Positions 55,290 to 64,000 of a DNA stretch of 64,000 bases are shown in pieces. The DNA is from Jaltomata sinuosa (lineage: Eukaryota > Streptophyta > Magnoliopsida > Solanales > Solanaceae): the NCBI GenBank assembly GCA_003996215.1, contig QJPP01002921.1, positions 153,593-217,592 on the forward strand, in the 5' to 3' direction. How positions within the stretch are numbered: the first letter of the stretch is position 1; each line of letters starts with the position of its first letter. The notes beneath the pieces were generated by a model. That model was not told the DNA's origin. It saw only the letters and a list, made by a program, of their open reading frames with translations, and ran no database searches. The position numbers and the translations under genes are program-made.

Positions 55290-55750
55290 TTAATATTAGA
55301 CAAAATGGTAAATGCAGCCTTTGGAAATCACTTTCCTTGCCTTATGATAGGATATACACTTGCCTTTTGGCGTTTCCGTATTACCCTTCCACTCCTGAGC
55401 TACTTCCCCTAGAACATGGAATCTTACAACCTTGGCTTGGTAGTCAACATTAATGTAATAAGATGCTAGCCAATACATGCCCATAATAATATCAAAGTCA
55501 AGCATCTATAGCTCTATCAGGTCTGCAAAGGTCTGAGGGCCGAATATCTCTACCGTACAATCTTGATAAACCCTCTGGGCAATAATAGAGTTGCCAATTA
55601 GGGTAGACACAACAAAAAGGTCTCTTCAATGGTACTGGTACTATAAATAACTTCCCAACAAGTAATGGAGTAACATATGATAATGTGGAGCCTTGATCTA
55701 TAAAAATATAAACATATTGAGAGCAACCACTCAGTATATTTGTCATAACA
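55290..55750 (-). pseudogene. Aspartic protease, element G
   Basis: The frame 55746-55498 has the active site IFIDQGSTLSYVTPLLVGKL. The frame 55505-55296 continues MLDFDIIMGMYWLASYYINVD, then EWKGNTETPKGKCISYHKAR. The two frames overlap, so at least one frameshift separates active site and C-terminus. Confidence 0.82.
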
Positions 55751-56550
55751 TCTGGTGATGACTATGAATCCAGACGACTTGTAGTGCATATGTGCAACTC
55801 TAGACACTACCAAAACTAGATTCTCCCTCTTGGCATAAACCTCTACTTGATAAAATTTGCGAACCAGGCTTTACAAGATATACTAAGGAAGATAATCTTG
55901 TTGCTAATATGTATGTCTTTGTTGAACCTTGTTGGTCCCAAAATGGAAAATATCTTTATATATGACCCTCGGCCATAAAAATGCTTGTTATGGAGCCCTG
56001 ATGGAATCTCCTGGCATGTGTTTATTGCATGAATCACCATGTGGCAGAGCTGATCAAAATTGCTTTGGACCCTGTGTTGCTATGAGCCTGATGCACGTGA
56101 TCAGATCTCACCCAGACCTGACCACTCTCGATAATAAAACTTGCTACCCTGGGAATACTGTAGTGGGGGTGTAGGTGGTCCCCCTAAATCTCGGTGTCTA
56201 GAGCAACTCTGGGACTCTGTCTAAAACTTGTGGTCCTAGCCCTCTTATATTGTCCTCTCTCGACTCCCTCAATTGTATACTGCTACTGTCAAAGCACCTC
56301 TATGTTCCGTACAACGATATTAATTTGCATGATGTCCATATTATCACTATGTGCAGTTTGAGTACAAGCCCAATAACAATTGTCTATAAGAGAACTCAAC
56401 CCTTATGACTCAGCTCTATTGCACGATTTGAGTTTGAAAAAGGGTAACTTTCCTGACAATGTATGTAGCTTCCTGCTTATAAAATATGGTGCACAACATA
56501 TTTATAAACAAAACTCTACTGAACATGCCTTGTAGATTCCCTAGGATACG
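55751..56550 (-). pseudogene. gag remnant, element G
   Basis: No gag motif is readable with confidence. Assigned by position between protease and primer-binding site. At about 800 bp it is short, so part of gag is deleted. Confidence 0.4.
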
Positions 56551-56554
56551 ACGT

Positions 56555-56566
56555 TGTTGTGATACC
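56555..56566 (-). other. Primer-binding site of element G
   Basis: The minus strand reads TGGTATCACAAC, initiator-Met tRNA type with three changes, five bases from the LTR end. Confidence 0.72.
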
Positions 56567-56571
56567 AAGTT

Positions 56572-59439
56572 TGTCACGCCCCAAACTTCGAGGGCGCAAC
56601 TAGTACCTAATGCAAAAACTTAGTGTAAAGACAACCTTGCTAAACTATTTTCTAATGGCACATAGCTGCCACATACAAACAAAAAAACAATCAAGTATAT
56701 CTTGACTTGAAAATCAACCTCAGCCGGCAAGGCCTCTGCCAACAGCTCTAGAAAGAAAATAGCTACTTCCAACAGTTCATATAAAGGAATAAGCATGTAG
56801 TAATAAGTCATGTTTGGGCCGTCGAGACCGCCATGATATCTAGGAAAGCATAAATGCTACATGGGCCATTGAGGCTACCATGATCTCTATACCACAACTG
56901 AAAACATGTATATACAATGTAAACTAGGCCAATGAGCCACTAAATTGCCAACAAAACAATAACAAGGCCCAATTGGCTAACAAGCTATAACTAATAAACA
57001 TACAAGGCCAAAATGGCCATCATCGTAGCTATACAACCCAACTGACTAGTCTTCAAGCCTTTATGAATACAATACATGGTGGGATAGGGCCTCAACCTAC
57101 CCAATAACTATAAACAGCAAAAAGGCAAACCATTAAGACTCTAGCGGCCCCTGGAAGGAAACGAGTCAACCGACCCGTTGAAAGCTCAGCTATGCTAACC
57201 GGTAGGTCTGTCTAGTTATCGCTCAGGACATGAAGGCATGAATGAAGCCCCCCCCCCAAGCATGTAAGGCAAATTGAAAACTGAAACTGAAGTGTAAGGC
57301 TAAACAAAAGGGCAGGAGTAAAATAGAAGTACAATAACTTACCTTTCTACAATAAGATACCATCTAAAGCACATATCAAACAATAATCTTACATGGCCAC
57401 TATAAGCTCGGTAGGTACAAACAACATGCAATTTCTATAAGTCCTAAAGGCGCAAATAGTAAGCTATATACCCATACTGACCCTTTACTTGGACCCCAAT
57501 ATTATTATGATCTGAATTGTCTGAATGTACACATGTCGTGAATCAGTACAACACTGAGGCTCTATGGCACCATATATGTGTTGCCCCATAGGTATAGCCT
57601 GCCCGTCCTATAGGTACGGTCTACCCGGCCCAAAGGCACATTAATGGAATATAATTACTGCCCCATAGGTACTATCTGCCCATCCTGTAGGTACAGCCTA
57701 TGCAATCTAAACGCACAATAATATAATGTAATTTCTACCCCATAGGTATAGCCTTCCCATCCCATAGGTATTGTCTTCTCGGCCTACAGGCACGTTAATA
57801 GTAACCAGAATATAGGCTCCAAACCCCTGCAGTGTTAATGTCTGCTGAGGCTAAAACAAGGTAATAGGCGGCAGCAAGATGATAAAAACAACACAATAAT
57901 ATCATGTAATCACACATGACCTCAATACAATCATAACATTTTTTTCTAGGATTCTAGGTAAGGAATAGAGTGTTGTTGATAGTCGTTATATCATGTTGTT
58001 GAGCAAAGCTCAATACTATAAGACCACAAGTCTAATAATGATATTATAAAGGCTATACGAGCTTTAGCCTTAAAGGTCATGCCAGAAAGCTAAAAGGAAG
58101 CCTTAACATACCTTTTAACCGAAGCCCCAAATATGTCTCTAAGAATCTTGACCAACCAAAGGTAAAATAATAAGTGCGATAATTAATAAGGTTGCAAGAA
58201 TGAACCAAAGCCATTCGATAAGGCGTTAATGCCACACTCGTTACCAGCAAAGTAAAAAGCATAAAATTAGGCCAATAACAATTATAAGCAACAACTATAT
58301 TCAATGAAGATATTCCAATGACATCTTGAAGGAACGACGATCTCCCGAGGCAATATAACAACGCTCACTTCACGCTGTTTAATCCAATAACTATCATACG
58401 TGAAACTAGTAAGAATTGCACAAACTCCCCAATCTCTCCATAACTTAACACCATCAGTACACCACAACAATAATCAAACATAATAAGATAAAGGGGCTAT
58501 CCAAAGCCATAGTATCCAAAATATCACTTCGTGGCTCAGAAAGCTGTAAAAATGATAATAGAACATGTAATTATAAAGGAGGGTCATAGAGGGGAGATTC
58601 TCTTGACAAAAATATTCAATATCCAAAGATAAACAAACTTCCTCCTTGAAGTAACAACAAAAAGATCCAAATCCAACAAGAAACTACTACAAGTTATCGA
58701 AAAATATAAAACTTTTGGTTATGAGAATCTTAGAATCTCGATTTAATAAATAAATAAGTGTAAGGGATCCTTACCTTGCCAATATATCGCCATAGATACT
58801 GAAAAATACTCAATAAACACCTGATATCTTGCTGCATCAACACCCATGAAGATACGCCATGAAATCAACGGGGCAAACTATACCAAAATGATGAGCTTGC
58901 GACGTAGAGCAATTTTCGGTAAACTTCCGAATTGAAAGCATCAATACACATAGAGAATTTAGGGACTTTATATCTTATTTTATATGTTTTTCTTTCGTTT
59001 TATGAGTTGAAAATGAAAGAGAATCAGATTAAATAGAGCTAAACTGACTTGGGGCTGGGGCCCACCTTGATGTGCATGCTTGTGCAGTCTTACAAAAATA
59101 TGAATATCTCTTTATTCTAAAGTCGTATGGATGAATGATTTAGTACATTGGAAACTAGACTCGTAGAACTTCTATTTGGTATATCGTAAGCCCACTAATT
59201 CTTTTTAAATTGGGAGAAACACCACAAGACATTTAACCCAAATTTTAAGAGAATTTCTTAAGGAAATTTTCAATAACTTTTTCCGACTTTTATTTTACAA
59301 TTGCTTGAATTCAAAACATAACATAGAATCATTGTAAAATTAAAATACCTCATAAATCATCCTTCATCACATATTAAATACTTCTAGTCTTATCCAAAAG
59401 TATGAGTTAATCCAACGTTCGAACGAGCAGGGTGTTACA
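56572..59439 (-). repeat. 5' LTR of element G (2868 bp)
   Basis: From TGTCACGCCCCAAACTTCG to GAGCAGGGTGTTACA. It contains a C10 run at 57247-57256 where the other LTR has a longer, different stretch, and the same 78-bp repeat triplet. Confidence 0.9.
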
Positions 59440-60058
59440 AAAATAAAAAAAAATGGATTTTGTTTGGAATTGAAAAAGTTGTGAAGTGTTCAAGGAGGAT
59501 GTAGTCACTTTATTCCCAAATTATTATCCTACCCTTACCTAAACTTACATTACAATCTTGTAAAATCCCTTTGAGATCTCCAACCGATTGCTTTTGAGTT
59601 AGTGGCAAAAAAATATAAGGGCAAGCTTATGATTTGATGCTTGTAGTACTTGAAATTCCTTGTGAGTGTTAGTGTTTGTGCATTTGTCCCTTGTGTTTCC
59701 CTCGTATATAATGTGTTTTGGGATTTTCGTTCTTGTGAGGGCATGCGAATTAGGATAGTTTGTCAGATTAGTAAATTCTGAAAATGAGTCAAATGAGAAT
59801 GTTTGGTAAACTAGTGGTTTTGAGTCACTTATTGAAGATTGGTTCTTGTCACTTGGTTGTTCTTATAGTCCCATTGCACCCTTCAATTGTGTCTTGAATA
59901 GAGGGGATTACTTAGATAAATTAAACATGTGATTTACTAATCATTAGTACCAACCGAAGTCATGTTTGATGCTTGAAATGTATTGTCCTTGGCTTATAGT
60001 GATGTCATTGCACTTATCTTTCTCTTGGAGTTTGAGTTGCTTGAGGATAAGCAATAGT
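59440..60058 (+). other. 3' non-coding end of element F
   Basis: Resumes F after G. No gene. GTGGCAAA and AGGGCAAGCTTATGATTTGATGC (59600-59640) match J near 3050-3080, confirming the shared 3' untranslated text. Confidence 0.6.
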
Positions 60059-60073
60059 TCAAGTTTGGGGGTT
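60059..60073 (+). other. Polypurine tract of element F
   Basis: TCAAGTTTGGGGGTTT directly before TGATAAG, as in J (3555-3567). Confidence 0.8.
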
Positions 60074-61501
60074 TGATAAGTTGGTATTCTACCTACTTAT
60101 TTAGCCTTTAATGTTATGCTCTTGCTAATAATAAGTGTAAAAATAGTGCAATTGACACGGATTACATCTATTTTATAAGTTTCTGTGTTTTAAAAGTGTT
60201 CGGGAAAGATTCGGGTAAAAAGTAGTCAAAATGGAGCTAAAGGGAGTTGTTGATCACTGGTAGTAAAATGCTCATCACGACCATGAGCTTTATGGCACAC
60301 GATCGCGATCAGAGGAAAGCCAAGTCACACGACCGCGAGGAAAAGTCCACATGATCATGGTCAATACCGAGTCAAAGTTATGTGAACGCAATAGTAAAGT
60401 AATTTGATCGCCTAGAAGGAATTCATAGACCCTCACGATATCGAGGAAAGCTCACGCGACCACGATGATTAGGTCAGTAGCTACAGGACAGAATTGGAAA
60501 ATCATATTTTTTGGAAACCCCAATCCACATTAAAGCATATCCCAGCCGTTTTGAAGAGAGATTCTGGATTATTCACAATTGTTCTTCAACCAATTCATAT
60601 TTAGTCTTAGAGTTAGCAACTTAGGGCTAGCTTGGGGAGAAAGTTCATCCTCCAACACCATTGGAGTGAAGATTGGAAGTGTTTATCGTAAAATCTTTAG
60701 TTCCTTTCTTCAACTCTTAGTTTGTATTGCTAAATTCATAGGTGTGTTAGTTGATTTGAGATTTTGATATTGTGTTAGATATAAACAATATTTGAGTGTG
60801 ATTTCTTATCTTGTACTTTTATAATTTACTAAATATTTTCTAGTTTATGAATTGTGTCTTTTATTCTCTAATTAATCTTGTTCTTTAATTGAATCTAAAG
60901 GGAGTAATCAACCCTTGGACTTTCCCCGTTTACCTTGGTTTGGCTGGAAAGAGTGAATTAAGGTGGGGAAAGGTTAATTGGCATTAACTTGAGGCTCTAA
61001 CCCTCATTTAAGGAGTTGGCTAGAAATAGTGATTCTAGCGTTCCCATAGTTGGAAGAGCTTTGTTAATGCTTGGCTAGGTTCGAAACAACTGGTTGAGAT
61101 ATATTTGTCGATGGTCGAGAGACGTTGATGGATAATCAATACATCCAAGGCTTGTTTCATTTGACCCATGATTAGTCTAGTTTGTATTTGATAAACTTGT
61201 AATGGATCGTATGGATTTGAAGTAATACCCATTCCAAAATCTCCCTTGCAATCCTTGCATTGGGAAGATTGGTCAACTTCACTTGCAATATCATTAGTGT
61301 TTTCAACAACAAAACCCCCCCAATCATTTTACTTTTTTTTTCTCTTTGAACTTTAATAAGTTGCTTTAATTCTTTATTATCTCAATCATGATTACATTTT
61401 TCTCTGTGGGATCGACCTCGACTATCGTCGGGAATATAAATTTTGTTTTTCTCTAACCATCGCAATCACCTCCTCTTGGAGAGTGTATTTGAGCATTATC
61501 A
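60074..61501 (+). repeat. 3' LTR of element F (1428 bp)
   Basis: Starts TGATAAGTTGGTATTCTACC, ends GAGCATTATCA, followed by GTCAA. Contains a CG-rich block (60295-60470) and the GTGGGATCGACC text typical of the LTR end region (61406-61420). Confidence 0.9.
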
Positions 61502-61506
61502 GTCAA
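61502..61506. other. Target-site duplication of F, right copy (GTCAA)
   Basis: Identical to 42380-42384. After it the LTR of C continues with CAACGATAGCTCAC, matching CAACGGTGATAGCTCAC at about 32430. Confidence 0.88.
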
Positions 61507-64000
61507 CAACGATAGCTCACACTAGGATCTGCACTAGGAAGATGCAAGAGTGTAGTATGAGCACCAATTCCAAAGCAACGTGTACTCAGTAGGCATCATA
61601 GGCTAACTAAGTGTATATAGAATATAAAAGCAGTAAATAGCAGATAAGAAGAAAAGGTTACAGAAGCAAACAGACTCCCACAGAGTATATATCACAGAAC
61701 ATAGGTAAAAAGGGTAAAGAATGCACTTGGGTCCTTGCAATAACAATATATATAGAAAGTTTAATGAACAGGGCAGTGTACCAGTAACTTCAAATACGGG
61801 AAGGGAGGAAAGGAAACTAAACATAAACATGCTAATAATACAATCCACAAGGTAAGGATGATCATAAGTAAACTAGTAGGTAAGTATACATATAAGTTAA
61901 AACAAACCCTCTGGCTTCCCATACTACCGGAGCGTACACTCAGCAAACAGCAAACAAGGATGGAACTGTGCAAACAATGCATGATATGAAGTGCCAGTGG
62001 TACTGTAGGCACCTCCTTTAGTGATGGTAGGCCTAGCAGGTAGGACCCATGGAAGGCTTCACCCGTATACCTTTACTCCCCCGTATACCCCTCCTCTGGC
62101 ACTCTCAGCCCATTGCCCCTAGTCTGTATTAGCAAGGTCCATGGAGGTCTTGGATACCATATACAAACTCTTAATATCTCAATATGCATGCCTAGAGTCT
62201 ATACGGGTCTAAAATCAGTAATAAAATCATGTCTAGCACTCTGGCGTAGCCAAGTCTAGTATCAGCTTAGAAACAGTAGTAAAAACCATGTCAAGCAATC
62301 TGATCTAGTCGAGTCTAGTCTGAGCTCAAAAACAATAGTAAAAACCATGTCTAGCACTCCAGCCCAGCCGAGTCTTGAATCAGTGTGAAAACCATCGTAT
62401 AATCTTTTTCATCCTAAGAAAAATACATAAAACTAGTTTTAAATCCCTTAATAACCATTTATAATTGAAAATGGGCACTCGGGGCAATGCAAGGTTTAAA
62501 AAACTTGTGATAATCAGGCCCGCAGCCATGTAGTAGTAAACCAATGCAGAAAAGCTCTTTTCATGAAAATAATGCTATGATCAAATACAACTAATAGCTC
62601 AACATCTCACAATCGACGTACTGGCCCTGCACAGGCTCAATATGCTCTACATTATAGATAAGCAACTAATAATATCGAATAAAAATTCGGGACTCATGAA
62701 CATTTCCCAATTATCCCACCGTGTATGGTCCAAAGGAATATGCAAGGCCACATGGGGTCGCAAGGGTAATACTACAAAATTAGTCAAATACTAAAGCAAA
62801 CGAAGTAATAGTGGACAGAAAGGAAGCGGATAAGGTTTGGGGTGCCAACCTAGTAAACTCAATCCAAAGATGCTAAGTAGTACAATTATCCTCAATATAA
62901 GCAAAGTCTAAGGTAGGTAAGCTGTAACCTACCTGGAATCTGATGAATAGTTACTGAAAAGCCATCCCCCAAGCCTGAACTACTCTGAGAAGCCTTGAAT
63001 CCCAATAAAACTATCAAGAACACAATCCACTCGTCAATACAAAGCTAACGATACCCATAATGCTAATATTTAGTTGGGTCGAATTCTGGGTCAAATAAAG
63101 CCATTGGGGGCCCCACAACCCAAATTGGAAAATTAAAACTACCACAAGGTTCCCAATATTACTAGGAACTCATGCTCAAAAATTGAGCAGAAAATGGGCA
63201 AGGGAAGGGCCCAAAACAGCCCTTGGTCGGAAGAATAAATTAAGAAATCGAATGGAGAAATTAACAGAGAAGAGGAATAGAAACTTACAATTAACGATGA
63301 GGAATCGAATATGGGCACGAAAAAACTATCTCAGCACTAAAATGAGCTCCCACACAGAAGCAGAGCTAAAACCTCTAGAGAGAAAATAGAGGAGAATGGT
63401 TTAAAGGCTTAGAACAAATGAAGAAGAAGGCCCCTTTTAAAATGACAGCGCTAGGCGCAGGCGTGGTCCAGAGGGCTGCAGGGGCGGCACTATCGTTGTG
63501 AGTGAGAGAGCGCAGGCACACCCTTTCTAAAGCCACAATGCACCACAGGCACACACCAAGGGTGTAGGGGCAGTAGAAGAGGTACAACTAAGGCACCGCT
63601 GTCGCGCCTGTACCAGAAAAAATAGCTACCAGTTGCAACACAACACAAAACCAATCTTATTGCATTCTCGGGGAACATTCTAAACCCCGTGGACACAAAC
63701 CAAAGATTCTACCCTAATAAAAAAGGGAATTCAGAACTCAAAAGAAGCGACAAAAATCTTAAACGAGGTCAGTTTAATGAAAAGTAGGCCCCATGCCCAA
63801 AAACCAACCTTTAACCAAAATGAAACCCAATAGCTCAAAATGAGTTCGGAATCCTTGGGACCCAAACCAAAGGTCCCTCTAGGCCAAATTCAACATTCTG
63901 GAGCTAACAACACGAAGGGAATTCCCATCCGAGGCTGCCTTCTCTTACTATTGACCAAAGTCAAACTTCTAAGTTCAATTGGCCTGAAGTCTGAGAAAGT
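61502..64000 (-). repeat. 5' LTR of element C, outer part, to the window edge
   Basis: Continues the LTR begun at 41990. It aligns with 32429-about 34976 and has the CG-rich block at 63445-63605. About 300 bp remain beyond the edge, so the outer target duplication of C is not visible. Confidence 0.85.

Larger units (their letters stand above)
49309..59439 (-). mobile_element. Element G: full-length Tekay/Del-type chromovirus nested in F
   Basis: LTRs 49309-52206 and 56572-59439 flank a 4365-bp interior with gag, protease, RT, RNase H, integrase and chromodomain remnants in order on the minus strand. The flanks are AATAT (49304-49308) and AAAAT (59440-59444), a one-mismatch duplication. Length 10131 bp. 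The interior is more decayed than in D or C. Confidence 0.9.
42385..61501 (+). mobile_element. Element F: full-length Athila-type element without pol
   Basis: Complete by structure: LTRs 42385-43764 and 60074-61501, Asp-tRNA-type primer-binding site, polypurine tract and perfect 5-bp target duplication. Without nested G it is about 9.0 kb. The interior holds an unrecognised ORF1 (43893-45175), the hairpin element, phrase blocks, ORF2 (46674-47849) and non-coding 3' text. No protease, RT, RNase H or integrase sequence was found. It must have used enzymes of a related autonomous element. Confidence 0.88.
32036..64000 (-). mobile_element. Element C: Tekay/Del-type chromovirus, interrupted by H, F and G
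   Basis: 3' LTR 32036-35276; interior 35277-41989 with gag, protease, RT, RNase H, integrase and chromodomain in order on the minus strand; 5' LTR from 41990, split by F and resumed at 61502. The LTR continues past the window edge by about 300 bp judged from the other LTR. Every domain carries stops, yet the order is complete. It is the oldest layer of the right-hand stack. Confidence 0.87.

Noticed and set aside
56555..56566. Possible tRNA gene at TGGTATCA-type sites
   Set aside because: These are primer-binding sites next to LTRs, complementary only to a tRNA 3' end. No cloverleaf is formed by the surrounding sequence.

Overview
This window looks like plant nuclear heterochromatin. The base composition is AT-rich, there are no bacterial-type operons, and essentially everything recognisable is decayed Ty3/gypsy LTR retrotransposon. 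The style of the elements (Tekay/Del chromoviruses with 2.9-3.7 kb LTRs, and Athila-type elements carrying a 'putative plant transposon protein' ORF) fits a large-genome eudicot, and my impression is Solanaceae. That species call is inference. I found no host gene, tRNA, rRNA or CRISPR array.

Two lineages alternate. Athila-type: element J (1-4521, +, integrase to 3' LTR), split LTR fragment I (10297-15040, -), element E (about 23561-31283, -), solo LTR H (35728-37236, -) and full-length element F (42385-61501, +). Tekay/Del-type chromoviruses: element B (4522-about 10285, -, two LTRs round a roughly 745-bp interior), solo LTR K (10383-14053, -), element D (15041-19510, -), a rearranged + block with a triplicated gag/protease segment (20101-23560), element C (32036 to beyond 64000, -) and element G (49309-59439, -).

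The right half is a datable stack. C was there first. F inserted into its 5' LTR (5-bp duplication GTCAA at 42380 and 61502), G then inserted into F (AATAT/AAAAT), and Athila solo LTR H sits inside C's integrase. On the left, solo LTR K split Athila LTR I (TCGAG/TCGGG). Nearly every coding region carries stops and frameshifts, and the primer-binding sites differ from the tRNA complement only by C-to-T and G-to-A changes, as expected of long-methylated DNA.

The most interesting material is in the Athila-type elements. F has complete LTRs, PBS, PPT and target duplication but no RT, RNase H or integrase. It holds an unrecognised ORF1 with an in-frame 63-codon duplication, and a plant-transposon-protein ORF2. 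E has independently lost RT-integrase while keeping gag, protease and the same ORF2 type. J, E and F share a roughly 50-nt element after the pol region that can fold into a hairpin with an invariant AGGCAA loop, and a second short shared motif. Most LTR families here carry a CG-rich block of short degenerate 'phrases' at a fixed LTR offset. The phrase differs between families, and in E and F it is repeated inside the same element.
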